DNA from: Salvia splendens
Taxonomy: Eukaryota > Streptophyta > Magnoliopsida > Lamiales > Lamiaceae
Length of the DNA stretch: 64,000 nucleotides
NCBI RefSeq assembly: GCF_004379255.2
Contig: NC_056048.1
Span: 4,712,001-4,776,000 of the forward strand
Reading direction: 5' to 3'
A model generated the notes under the pieces. That model was given only the letters and a program-made list of their open reading frames with translations. It was not told where the DNA came from and did no database searches. Shown here one piece after another: positions 12,066 to 26,530 of the stretch. Position 1 is the first letter of the stretch, and every line of letters begins with the position of its first letter. The position numbers and the translations under genes were made by a program.

Positions 12066-12783
12066 AGAGTGAGACAAAGATAGAGAAGCATATATCTATA
12101 TTCCTATGTAATAAAATTATTTCAATGTGAATTGCATATACCTTACCATTGTCTAGAAGTAACAAACCATATAAACAATTATCAATGAAAGCAAAAATCA
12201 TATGCAGTGACTTACATTAATTACGTCTGCATGACTCCTTTCATGCCAAGTAAGAAGTCGTCAACGGAAAACGTTGACAACTCGTCTCAGTTGGCATTCA
12301 GGGAGCCAGGCAAATCCATCTTCATCGTTCATGTCACATTACCCTTTTCCCAAGAATGCAGCAACCTTTAGTACAAAAATGAAATGTATGGTTAACTCAA
12401 CTCAAAGTCTCCATGTGGCTTATATTTATAGCCATAATAATATCCATTATTATTTTTGTTGTTCCTCTTGTGGAAATATTTAGTATTGGCAAAGAAAGGG
12501 TAAGACAACACAAGATACATAAAAGTGAAATGGCTAACATGTAATACTTCCAAAAGATGGAGCCACACAACTGCCCTAATTGGGATTTAATTTGGACATT
12601 TCTTCAAAGTCATATATGTTTAACCTTTTATATTCACAATTATTATCAGTCCAATTTGGATGGGTGCCTCGATATGACCAATTTTTTTTGTAATTTCATG
12701 TATAGAGAAATGTAGCCGGCAAAAATAATCATTATTATGTGTGTATTAAAGGTTATGAAATGGTAATTAGTCATGTAACTTCA

Positions 12784-12820
<37 letters not shown>

Positions 12821-13234
12821 TAGGTAGTTTATAAAATAATAATTCTAAACGGGTGTTGCAATGATTATTGGATTTATAGTTGCGTTTGAGCTCATTGAAC
12901 GTGTCTAAACTTTATATTATAATCAGTTGAAATTCTAATCAAATTATTCTTCATAGGTCGAAGAAAAATAAGCTACATATGGCAATAAAACAAATCCACA
13001 ATCGTGTTGAAAATAATCATTCAATTTAATTAAACTACTCCTATTTATATTATTTTAAATCACTAACATGTGAGTAATCCTATTTATATTATTTTACAAA
13101 CAATCATATTCATCACAACGACAAGTTCTATTGAGCTCCGTATACCATGTTGTGGATTTTAAATAGCAGTAAAATGAATTATTTTGATTATTATAAGGAT
13201 AAATTTATGGATAAATCATGAAAGATAAATTATA
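12066..13234. other. Spacer; short conserved-looking patch near 12230-12360
   Basis: AT-rich DNA apart from a GC-richer patch at 12230-12370 that has short open frames on both strands and no family I can name. An (ATT)n tract lies inside. Nothing else is supported. Confidence 0.4.
12785..12818. repeat. (ATT)n microsatellite
   Basis: About eleven uninterrupted copies of the trinucleotide ATT/TTA. Likely length-polymorphic. Confidence 0.9.
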
Positions 13235-13305
13235 CTCCCTCCGTCTCAGTTTAAGAGTAAGATTTAGTTATGACACGAGTTTTAAGAAATTGGTGGAGTG
13301 TGTAA

Positions 13306-15232
13306 GAGCATCCACAACGCGCGCCGCCCGCGTTCCGCGTTTCGTGCCGGAGGAACGAAACGGGCGCGCGACGCGTTGCGGACATGCGTTTCGTGCCCAG
13401 ACCGTGCCCATGCCGTGCCGTGTGCCGTCGTCGCGAGACGCGGCACGGCCGTGGCGCTCCACTGGGTCGTGCGTGACGCCCACTCGCCGGCCCGCGAGTG
13501 GGCGTCGTCATTTATGACGCAATAAATCGTTTTTTTTAATTCGAATTCATAAAAAAAATTTTAAAAATGTGTAAACGGTAATATTACCGTTTTATATCCG
13601 TTTTTTCTTTTTTTATTTATTTTTTTACTCTATAAATACTCCTAATTCATCTTCATTTCACACACAACTACACATCTATTCTTCTTAAAATCAACTTCAT
13701 TTCCTCTCCAATTTTCATCTAACATCTCATCAAAAAATGTCCGGCGACGGCAACTCCGGCGGTGGCTGCTTCGGCGGGTGGAATCTCAACACGTTTACCG
13801 ATTGGGGTACCATGTACAACACACTTGGTGGTTCCGGTTCGTAGACGTCGGGCACGCGGGTTCGGCGACGCCGGGTGGGTACCAACCACCCACTTTCGAC
13901 GTGGATGCATACGCTCGACCCTCCGCCCCGCGGTATTCACAGGAATTATCCCAGATTCGGGAGGATTTCCCCGTTGAACCCACTCTGGGAAGAGGCCGAG
14001 GCGGGCGAGGAGGAGGAGGAGGGGGAGGAGGCCTAGGCGGTGGAAGCTCCAGGGCGGAATCGGAGGTGGGCGAGGAGGAGGAGAAGGAGGAAGAAGAGGA
14101 GGATCTAGGACGGCATCCGTACAGCAACAACGAAACGATGGCGGTGTACAACACCTAGATCACCGTCTCGTACGATCCCATCGTCGGGAATCAACAAGCC
14201 CACAAGCGCTTCTGGGAAAAGGTCACCGAAATCTACCACCAGATTAAGCCGAAAGGCTCCCGGAAGCGCACATATACAATGCTCCGCTCTCACTTTGGCC
14301 GAGTCGACAAACATGTCAAAAAGTTCTGCGGCATCTACTCGACCGAAGTGGCGCACTACCAAAGCGGAGCTTCGGGAGCCGACATTCTGAGGGCGGCTTT
14401 GCGCGTCTACAACCAGGACACCGACAAACAATTCAGATTTGTTGATGTTTGGCAGGCTATCAAGGACGAGGAACGATGGACCGGCGATGTCCGCTCCAGC
14501 TCGGGCTCAACCTCAAAGCACACGAAGCACACAACGAGTGGCCAATACTCGTATGGTGACACCGGTGAGGGCAGCGGCGGACAAGAGGGTGCACCGCAGG
14601 AGTTTGCGGGTACGGCCGGGGATGACGGAGGATCCAGCCGTGCGCACCGTCGGCCGCAAGGGACGAAGGCGGCTAGAGGGAGGAAGGGCCGAGGCGAATC
14701 AAGCCAGACGGGCTCGGGGGAGGCTCGAACACCCCTATGGCGGTGTACATGACCGCCACAATGGCGGACACTTCCCGCTTCTCGCCCTCCCAATACGCGG
14801 CCTGGTGGAACGGAATTGTGCATATGGCAGCACAACTTGGCCTTTGGACTCCCCCTCCACCTCGACCGCTTTCGGGGGATGATTCGCCGGCGGAGTAGTT
14901 TTTTTATTTTCTTTAAATTTGTATTTTAAATTATGCAACGTTTAATTTTTTAGGATTTTAATTGTGTGTTTTTTATGTTTTAGAATTTTAAGTTGTAATT
15001 TTTTTATGTTGTGTGTTTTTTAATGAAGTGTGTTTGTTTTAATTGAATTGGGTTGAAAATAAAAATAAAAAATGAAATTGAATAAATAGTAATTTATGGA
15101 ACGGTTAAGAAACGGATAAGGAACGGAGGGTTGTAGGTTGCGTTCCTTAGTTAAGGAATGGAGTTAAAAAGTACAGTGGGGCCCGCAAATAGTAGTTTAA
15201 GGAACGGTGGGGGAACAACGTAGTGGATGCCC
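13306..15232 (+). mobile_element. PIF/Harbinger element with ORF1 only
   Basis: Terminal inverted repeats GAGCATCCACAACGCG and GGGCATCCACTACGTT with 3-bp TAA duplications on each side (13303-13305, 15233-15235). It holds one gene of the Myb/NAM-associated ORF1 type and no DDE transposase, so it depends on another copy to move. It sits inside a Stowaway element. Confidence 0.85.
13737..14898 (+). pseudogene. Harbinger ORF1 (Myb/SANT-like, NAM-associated type), broken
   Basis: The frame starts at ATG 13737 (MSGDGNSGGG). It then carries the trihelix/Myb-like core around 14160-14460 (DPIVGNQQAHKRFWEKV, then HYQSGASGADIL and KQFRFVDVW), and ends with SPSQYAAWW and a proline-rich tail to TAG 14896-14898. 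In PIF/Harbinger elements this DNA-binding ORF1 protein works together with the transposase. Automatic annotation often calls such proteins glutathione S-transferase T3-like, which is misleading. Three lesions: a frameshift near 13840, TAG at 14156-14158 where the family has Trp, and a one-base indel in the G run near 14715. An acidic Glu-rich stretch lies at 14050-14105. Confidence 0.8.
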
Positions 15233-15492
15233 TAATAAATGAAGTGAGGTAGTGGTTGGTGGAGTGTGTAATAATTGAAGTGAGGTAGTGGAAAGTGAGA
15301 CCCTTTTGACTTTTTGTGTGTTTATGATTTTGTTTTGTTTTATTTTTATGAAAGTAATGACATTTGAGTGTAAATTTCATCAACAATGAGGTTAAATTTT
15401 ATGTGCAAATATGGTAAATTCTAAATGTGACTCTTAAACTTGGACAGACTTAAATGGCAAAATGTGACTCTTAAACTAGGACGAAGGGAATA

Positions 15493-16026
15493 TTTTGATT
15501 CTTCCCGTATTTTTCAAAAATATAATCATAAAATTTGCAATTTTAACAATTATTTGATCATCCATATTTCATCACATCTTTAGCGAAATATGCAATGATT
15601 TAGCCATCGATTTTAAGCACGCCATTCCTATCTTCTTAAAAAAAATTAACATTCATAACATAGGCATAACATTTTTTATATAATTTAAAATCGATTACCA
15701 CATCATTTGGAGATAATTGCAAAAATTATAAACTTTCATATAATTGAATTTTTAAAGAATGTGGAACTTATCGAATTTCTAATACTTTCAATCTTTCATA
15801 ATTTATTTGACAATTATTCCTTACAGAAAGTCCGTAAATTTTGAAGCATATTTGCTTCGCTGGAAACGTATTGATTAAGAAAAATATCATTAATTAATTA
15901 ATCAAATCAAATTGCCGACCGCAGCACTCTTCCCTCATCTTTGCGTCTTCGGAGCTTCATTTCGCCATCTTTCTCCGATTCCGAATTCCCCATTCCGATT
16001 TCCATATTCATTGATCTGCCTTAGAT
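15493..16026. other. Upstream region and 5' leader of the Rab gene
   Basis: AT-rich up to about 15900, then a pyrimidine-rich leader (about 15920-16026) directly before the Rab start codon, consistent with a 5' untranslated region. I cannot place a TATA box with confidence. Confidence 0.4.
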
Positions 16027-18625
<2,599 letters not shown>

Positions 18626-20488
18626 GATTCGTCTCAACATTGCAGACATTCTTTTATGTTCTTCCCGAGCGTTGTGTGTGTATATTCCACAACTTGGCAT
18701 TGCGATTAATACGTAATTATGTTTGCAGTTATGTTGTTCTGGGCACTGTTATATTTGTGACTGTATATCTGACAATACAGATGGGAGTGTGAGTAAAAAA
18801 GCATACATGTTTTTTCTAGTTGTGTGTTTATTCGACCTGTGTTTGTGCAAATGAAGACCAAAAAATAGTGTCATCGTTTTGCTTGTTAAACTTTTTTTTA
18901 CACTCATTCTAATTAATATATAAAAAACTGGATTCAAATTCCACTACCTTTTTCACTAATTATTTTTATAAGGTTAAATAATTTCTTATGTTGAGTCAAA
19001 ACGTGCCTTCATGGATGCGGAGTGTTAAAATTACTGTTTGTGTCGCGACAAGTATTGAGCCTTTACTTGTTTTATTTTGGCGAGTATTTACTTGTTTCTT
19101 TAATCTTTTCATTTCATTTTCATACCCAATTTTATCTAAGCAAGTGACAACTAAAACTATACACAGGTTTCTATTTTTATTTCATTTACTTTGTCATATA
19201 ACATATTCCTTTGGGATGATTTTTTATGAAGGCACATAACATATTCATAGCACAATTTAAATTTCTTTCAACGATTTATGTTTCATAAACATGTAGCACA
19301 TATTGATACACTTGTGAATATGAAAGAAAGGTGGGCAGAAAAAGTGTTCATTTCATAATCATATTGATAAAATCAAATTGGACAGAATGAGTTAATATTA
19401 TAGTAGTGTAGTAAAATAAGAGAATTGTTGTATAGCGTAGCTTGTGAAGTATCCCCACATTATTCACAGCCCAATTTGAATTATGAAAGTTAGCCCAAAA
19501 CCTAGAAGAAAAGGTAAATATAATGTTGATTTATTCATCTTTCACTCCACACACAATAATCCAATTATTTTCCATATAATCAATAGGGTATGGAGACGAA
19601 GCAGCAGAAATCCTCCAACCCAACAAAAAGGTCCAGAGCGCTACCGTTTCCCATGGCGACTTTTGCAGCTGACTGCGACATTTGATCTACCAAAATGGAT
19701 GATTTATGAGACTAAATAATCCATATATCCAAACTTAGTTTATATTTTCTATTTTTTATATAAAAAATAATTGTATTAATATTAATTAATTGTATGCCAT
19801 AATTAAGCATAATATTATATTGATCTAACAAATAAAACAAAAAATTTATTGTAATTAGATATAATTATTAATAATTAAACAAGTTGCACGCTTTGACCTT
19901 TTCTCATTATTATATAGTGCTTGCGTTACACATTTATAGTAACACTCAAACTTTATCAATTGACTTAGATTATTAGATTACTACTTTTGATGGCAATCCG
20001 AAATATACTTTGATATTTTGAGTTAAGCAATCATTTGTATCAATCCCACAATAAATATCAGCTAAGCAATCATTTGTATCAATCCCATAACAAATGAACG
20101 GAGAGTTTAAAATACTTCGTCATCCTTTTCTTTGGTATGTCTACTTTTGTATAATATGTTTCGACTTAATTGTACAAGTAAAATCTTATCAATTTTTTTT
20201 GGGTCTGTGTAATGAGCATTAAATAATTTTCATATAATATTTTATAGGTAGAATTCCAACATCAAATTGATTTCATATAACATTTTTCTTAAATAGAATA
20301 AGATAACTAGGTGGAAGACTAATTTAGTGCGGAGAATATTAAGAGTGGAAATAAAGTTTGATGATTTATCGGCGTAAATTCAATAACCTTCATTCACTTA
20401 TCATATTCTTTACAGGTGTATATATATAGACTAAGATGTTATAGAAGCATCTACTACTTTATTCGATATTTTATTAATATTTCTTTAT
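18626..20488. other. 3' region of the Rab gene and AT-rich spacer
   Basis: About 18626-18830 is probably the Rab 3' untranslated region. The rest is AT-rich with short chance ORFs (for example 19483-19719). I recognise no gene or element. Confidence 0.5.
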
Positions 20489-20760
20489 AAAGGGGTGTGT
20501 TATAATGCCAACTTTTCTTAAATTGCTAACTTGTTAACTCATCAACGCAGTGTATAAAAAATGTCAACATAATCACATTAAAATGTCAACGCAAATTTGT
20601 GTTGACATTTTAATACATTGTGTTGACATTTTAAATATCAATATTAACACAGTGTATTAAAATACCAACTAAGTTTTAGTGACATTTCAATATAATCGCT
20701 TTGACATTTTTAATATATTGTTTTGATGAGTTAGTAGAGTTAGCAACTGATCACACCTTT
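20489..20760. mobile_element. MITE of unknown superfamily
   Basis: Ends AAAGGGGTGTGTTA and AAAGGTGTGATCA (reverse complement) are inverted repeats. GTTAACTCATC on the left pairs with GATGAGTTAGTAG on the right. Inside are repeated TGTCAA.. / ..TTGACA motifs in both orientations, so the whole element could fold. Flanks CTTTAT and CTTTAC suggest a short target duplication. No coding capacity. Confidence 0.65.
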
Positions 20761-22015
20761 CTTTACAAATATCTATATATTTTTAACTATGAGTTTCTAG
20801 ATATTTTTATTATATAATTTGATAATTTATTATAAAATATTTGAATATTTTTATCCTAACACAATATATATATAAATAAAAAATTTCTTTTCAAAATCAT
20901 GTTCTTTTTGTCAAATTATTCTCCTTTAATATGTATGGTTAGGTTGTACGGGTCGCGCAGGGCAGATGACTTCTCTTTTTTCTAACTTTTTCTTTTAGCT
21001 CCATTTATGTCTTGAATAACAACCTATATTTGGAAATTACATCTGTGTGGGTCATTAAAAACAATGAAAATACTGATAAGGAAATAATGTTTATTTGATT
21101 CACATTATGACTGCATGTGTATAAATCCTAATGCTTTAATTTAAAAGCGAACAAAGTCAAGTTGTGCATAACAATGATAATAGAATTGACTGCATGCCTC
21201 TAGGTATCACTTAAACTCTGAAATCGGTATAACACCAACTAGATAGCGAGGGACACATTTTAGTAGGTAAAATTTATATTAATCCAACAGGCCGGCCCGG
21301 CCCGTCCTCGAGAACAACTTACATGATCGTAAAGTAACCAAGCCCGCAACAAGGTAGCTACCTGAGGAAGAAGTCAATATGAGTCATGAGAGATTTGCTT
21401 TGGGAGAATCGGATCAAATCAACATTGAAATGCATGTGTCCATAGAAGAATCAAATATAATGACCTTACTAGGTCTATCAAAAAAGGTTTGGAACGGGTA
21501 TAAAAAAGAAAATGGAGAGCTCGGAGTTGAAGCTGAGGAAGTAAACAAGTGGCCGAGTTAGCACCATGTGCGAACCCAGCCACCCGTTTGGACCATTTTG
21601 CATTACAGTAAGAAATCGCATCACCGAGTTGGCGACCTATGTGAACTCAGCCACAAGCTAGAAGGTCACTCGAGTCTACTAAGGTATCAGCAATTCACCA
21701 ACTTCGCACCTTATGTGAACCCGACGACTCTCCAGAATTTGCGCATGCGCCCGTTTTTGCTCTAAGTTGAACCCTATATATAAATAGTCTACGGCACAAC
21801 TCCCAAAAAGATGTTGACACCTAAGGGTTCTTAAACGGTTCTCTGGTTCTCGGTTAACCAACCGGCCGATTAATTGAGGAATTGGAAACCGGTTAATGGG
21901 TTCCAATACCGGTACCGATTCCATTTAAAAAATGGTTCCGATTCTAACCGGAACCAACCTATTTTTAATCGGAAACCAGGTTACAATGTTAAGGACCACT
22001 TTTAGGATCACCTAA
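20761..22015. other. Spacer with a 70-bp imperfect repeat and a GGTTCC-rich block
   Basis: 21379-21561 is a 60-codon ORF I do not recognise. Three diverged copies of a segment like GAGTTGGCGACCTATGTGAA lie at about 21555, 21625 and 21700. 21826-22008 is rich in CCGGTT/GGTTCC like hAT subterminal DNA and is bracketed by two copies of CACCTAAGGG (21818-21827, 22009-22018), compatible with an 8-bp target duplication. Termini are not convincing. Confidence 0.4.
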
Positions 22016-22060
22016 GGGCATCCACAACGCGTGCCTTCACGGTGCCGCGTTCCTTTTAAA
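22016..22060. mobile_element. Isolated Harbinger left terminus
   Basis: GGGCATCCACAACGCG preceded by TAA is the same terminus seen at 13306. After about 45 bases the similarity stops and the GAUT pseudogene begins. No matching right terminus is seen before the AGPase gene. Confidence 0.6.
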
Positions 22061-22075
22061 AGTGTAATTATTCAG

Positions 22076-23910
22076 CAAATTTAGGCGATTCTAGTTCAGA
22101 AGGCTCGAGTGCTTCATCTGGAGAACATGCTCGCCTCACTAGACAACTCGCTGGAGGTTGTTATTTTGCTCGCATTTTCATTTGCATTTGCCTGCTGAAT
22201 TGATTATGGGTTGTGGTTTTATTATACTTATGGAATTAGACATATAATCAGCAGAGGATGGACTTTCAAGTTTATCCGATTCGAGCAGTGGTGGGAATGG
22301 CATAAGGCAGGTGACTGATCAGGTGCACGAGGTTGCACTGGATAAGAAGGAAGAAAACTCGAGTGGGGCTGAACTGATTGGTAAAGTAAATGAGGTTGAA
22401 CAAAGTAAAGCAAAGAAACGAACTGCTTCCCGGCGTGCCAAGGCCAAATCGAATAGACCATCAGAAAGAATAGTAAGATTGTTATCTACTGTTGGTGTTT
22501 CTTTGATTGAAGAAAGAACTATGGCGTACACTTTTAGTATTGTCTTTACTCTTTATTAAGCATTTTGCTCTTTTCTCAAGAGATTTTAAATAACTAGTAG
22601 TATGATTTTTTTAGGGTGAGTTGGTAGTTCGTTTGTCAAGTGATCAGTCACACAGTCTAAGAGTTCTTCGAATCATGTTGCGGTGGTTTTCTGCCCATTG
22701 AACCTCATACGTTTTCTAGTTCTCCCTGACCATTAGAAACAACTCGTAGCTTGTGAAGTTTATCTATGCTATTGTCTCTTAAACTAAATTCTTCACAGGC
22801 GGTTGTCAAAGATAATTCAGGAGCAGCTGGAACAGAGACACAGAGTGAACAGAAAATATTGCCAGATGCTCGTATACGTCAGCTCAAGGACCAACTTATT
22901 AGAGCAAGGCTTTATCTTACCCTCTCTGTTACTCGAACCAATCCCCGCTTTGTAAGGGACCTGCGCTTGCGTATGAAAGAGGTTCTGAAAGTACTTGGAG
23001 ATGCCTCCAAGGATTCTGAGTTGCCAAAGAAGTGAGTCCATAAGAAACAAAACTTGTTTTTGACGCATTTAACTGCCAAGACGGTGCCTAAAGGACTTCA
23101 TTGTCTTCCTCTCCGTCTTTCAACAGAGTATTTTATGTTGAACTCATCCCAACAGCAATTTCCAAACGAAGAAAAACTTGAAGATCCCCAGCTATACCAC
23201 TATGCTGTGTTTTCAGATAATGTATTGGCAGCAGCAGTGGTTGTAAACTCAACGGTAACCCACACAAAGGTAAAAGAATTATCAAAACACAAGCTTTATT
23301 TCTTGTAATGTGAGTCATAAGAAGGAAATAGAACTGTTCCTGCAAAGTTCAAAATCTGATGGTAACTTTTCTGCCTTGAACAGGATCCTTCGAAACATGT
23401 CTTCCATATTGTGGCGGACAGGCTCAATTTTGCTGCAATGAAAATGTGGTTTCTGGCGAATCCTCCCGGAAGGGCAACCATTCAGGTTCAGAATATCGAG
23501 GAGTTCACATGGTTGAATTCGAGTTACAGTCCAGTCCTTAAGCAGCTGGGCTCTCCCACCATGATTGATTATTACTTCAAGAATCGACATGCTGAATCTG
23601 ATTCCAACATTAAATTTAGAAATCCGAAGTACCTCTCGATGATGAATCATCTTCGGTTTTATCTTCCAGAAATCTTCCCAAAGCTGGACAAGGTTTTATT
23701 CTTAGATGATGATATACTGGTGCAAAAGGATCTCACAGGCCTATGGTCCCTTAATCTAAGGGGCAAAGTCATTGGTGTGGTTGAGACATGTGGAGAGAGC
23801 TTCCACCGGTTTGATCGTTACCTCAATTTCTCAAACCCACTCATTTCAAAAACATTTAATCCCCGCGCTTGTGGTTGGGCATTTGGAATGAATATCTTCG
23901 ATTTATTGGT
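22076..23910 (+). pseudogene. GAUT4-like galacturonosyltransferase, both ends missing
   Basis: GAUT enzymes (GT8 family) build homogalacturonan of pectin in the Golgi. Exons with good splice sites lie at 22076-22156, 22255-22472, 22799-23031 and 23384 to about 23905; a further exon ends at 23269. The catalytic part is present, including LFLDDDILVQ (the DxD metal site) and ETCGESFHRFDRYLNF. Missing are the N-terminal membrane anchor, about 40 codons between SELPK and HKKQNLF, and everything after CGWAFGMNIFDL, where about 100 residues with further catalytic motifs should follow. The internal gap falls exactly at a GTGAGT donor (23032), and the joined sequence gives an in-frame TGA. It cannot make an active enzyme. 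Confidence 0.85.
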
Positions 23911-24115
23911 TGTTGGTTGCGTTTGTCGATTTATTGGAAGTGTGAATGAACCCAAGCCGAAATGGCAAGAAAGGAAAACCTTTTGTTGAATGAATGAGCT
24001 TCTTTACAAGGATAAATCATAAAAAGGAAAAATGTATATATATGATTGTGTTGTCACAATTAATCCAAACCATATTTTACTGGATCATATATTCATATCT
24101 TCATGGTTTGAGTGT

Positions 24116-26530
24116 TCAAATAACAGTTCCGCTGGGAATCAAGGCATCCTTGATGACTGTAACGATGCCGCTCTTGATGAAGTACCCGTCCGTCTCTCTC
24201 GCGGCCTCTTGCACATTCTCACTGTTTATGATCTGCAACCAACACCAACGACCATTATCGCACGATCAAGAATCTATAACTAACAAACCATTAATCCCAC
24301 CTTTACATCTTCTCCGATACGAGCATTTTTGTCGATTATTGCCCGCTTGATGTGTGAGTTCTTCCCAATGCCGATTGGAATGCCTCCTTTTGCTGATAGG
24401 TTTCTCCTGTCTGTATCAGTCTGGTGCAAACAACGAAAGAGTGAGGCCACTCCGTGCATCGGATGTACGTTGCGTACGCTCTAAAGAGTAATATTACCTC
24501 GTAATAGTCAGCTCCCATGAGCAGGGTGTCTTCGATGACTGCACCCTCTGATATGCACGACCGCAGTCCGATTACAGAATGATGGATCTTACAGTTCTGG
24601 CACCACAAACAACGAACCCCTTCTATCACTACTTTTCGTCTTTCAGAATTAACAATTATGTGCAGGAGAAAAAGAAACATTACCTTTATAACGCAACCCT
24701 CGCCAATGACACTGTCGGTAACATCAGCGTTGAGTATTTTGGAAGGAGGTAAGTAACGCGGCTGTGTGTAGATAGGAGCAGAGCGATCATAGAAGCTGCA
24801 ATGATGGACTGAGGTTAGTTACACAGTTGCAGACAAATGGCTTGTTAAGGCAGATTACCTGAATTCCGGGACTGGTTTCTTGGTGATCCCTAAATTGGCA
24901 TTGTAGAACGCCTCTATGGTACCAATGTCTTCCCAGTAACCGTCATATAAATAGGCCTGAACCTGCAACAAGAACACTAGTCTTTTTCAGAAATGGAGAA
25001 ACTTTTTACTGGATCATGTCTTCCAACAGTTGTGAAAAATCCCTTACCCTCAAACCAACTGAAGTAGCACCTGGAATAACTTCACTTCCGAAATCATTGG
25101 CTCCAGGGAACGTGTCCCGCAGTAGATTTAGCATCGCATTCTTACTGAAAACATAGATACCCATACTTGCAATATAAGGCATTTCCTTTGCTCTCTCGTC
25201 GTCCAGACCTAAAATCGTGGTGTCCACCTTGAATGGTCATGATATAAATGAAGGGTGTCAGTACACTAATAATCGAAGAAGTAAGCATAGATGGTTGTTT
25301 GCAGATTTACCCTCATTGCTTTTAGGGCTTCTCCCTTCGGCTTCTCTGAGAATTCGACTATCCTTCCCTCCTCGTCAATCTTCATTAGACCGAAGGCAGT
25401 AGCACGCTTTTCATCCATTGGCAGAGCCGCCACTGTAATATCAGCATCGGTTTCTCTGTGCGCTTGGACGAATTTCTCATAATCCATCCTATACAGATGA
25501 TCTCCAGCAAGAATCAGATATTCAAGAACATCATGCTCTTCAAATAGCCATAGATACTGCCTCACAGCATCAGCTGTTCCCTACCAAATTGAAGCCACAA
25601 CAGTTCAGTTCAATAGCCACCTCTTTGATCAATGAAGACGTGCAAGAAAAATACAGAGACAGGGTTATGATCTTTATCTGCATACCTGAAACCAGTTAGG
25701 ATTTTCGGGGCTTTGCTGGGCAGCAAGGACCTCGACAAATCCTTCGTTCTTATAGCCTCCCATAGTACTTGCATAGGCCCGCGATAAATGGCGATTAAGA
25801 GATGCAGAGTTAAACTGAGTAAGGACATATATCTTTGATACATTACTGTTCAAACAATTACTAACAGGAATGTCAATGAGCCGATAATTTGCACCCAAAG
25901 GGACAGCCGGTTTCGCTCTCTTTTTGGTAAGAGGATAAAGCCGCGTCCCAGCTCCACCTCCAAGAATGATCCCTAGCACACTCTGTTTAACGATAAAAAA
26001 GCGTTGATCCGACATCAGAAACTCGAGTTTTAGCACATTCTTCATATCCAATTCTGTCTACTTTTGAATGATGATAACTAAACACACAAATTACAATGTC
26101 ATTTTAACATTTGTAATCATCAGTGAGCTGCATTAATCTCTCAAATGTTCATATTTTCATTCAATTTAAACCAAAATCCATTTGAATTTGAGTTAGTTCT
26201 CATGACCTAAACCCTAAACCTAAAACACTACATTAAATCAGGGATGAATATAACATGTTTCTCGTAAAATGACTAGAATGTAATCTGAAATAGCAGAGAA
26301 AGAAGTTGATTGAGATTGTAAATGGAGGAAGGGTTAAGAGAGAGAGAGAGTACAGAGCTGGCATCAGGTTCAAGGCAAATTTGAGAGGAGCTAGTATCGG
26401 AAACAGCTTTGGGGGAAACAACACGAGCAGCGCGCAATCTGCCTCTGCCGCCACCACCGCTGACACGCAATGCGCCGCCGAAGAGCTCGGATTTTGTGAA
26501 CCTCATCGGTGACGAAGCCACCGTAGCCAT
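24116..26530 (-). CDS. APS1: ADP-glucose pyrophosphorylase small subunit, plastid
   Basis: Makes ADP-glucose from glucose 1-phosphate and ATP, the committed step of starch synthesis, in a heterotetramer with large subunits. Nine exons: 26530-26354, 25982-25686, 25580-25311, 25227-25048, 24962-24859, 24795-24684, 24596-24498, 24420-24301 and 24232-24116, all GT-AG and in phase, 491 residues. Exon 1 encodes a Ser/Arg-rich transit peptide, somewhat short for the family, ending near SPKAVSD. The catalytic signature [21 protein letters not shown] opens exon 2; [13 protein letters not shown] binds substrate; [19 protein letters not shown] lies in the regulatory C-terminal beta-helix; the protein ends SGTVI as is usual for small subunits. 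It looks intact. It is convergent with the GAUT pseudogene, whose broken end is about 200 bases away. Confidence 0.96.

Larger units (their letters stand above)
13235..15490. mobile_element. Stowaway element interrupted by a Harbinger insertion
   Basis: The left end CTCCCTCCGTCTCAGTTTAA and the reverse-complemented right end TTCCCTTCGTCCTAGTTTAA match closely, and both are flanked by TA (13233-13234, 15491-15492). Without the 1.9 kb insert at 13306-15232 the element would be about 330 bp, normal for Stowaway. The insert therefore came later. Confidence 0.85.

Noticed and set aside
13778..14154. Minus-strand 119-codon ORF (13795-14154), Ser/Pro-rich
   Set aside because: It is the shadow of the Gly/Glu-rich Harbinger ORF1 on the other strand.
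14439..14882. 147-codon Arg-rich ORF in another frame of the Harbinger element
   Set aside because: Overlaps the ORF1 core in the wrong frame; only its last part coincides with the genuine, frameshifted ORF1 tail.
21826..22008. hAT MITE flanked by CACCTAAG
   Set aside because: The duplicated octamer fits, but the proposed ends are not inverted repeats, so I did not list it as an element.
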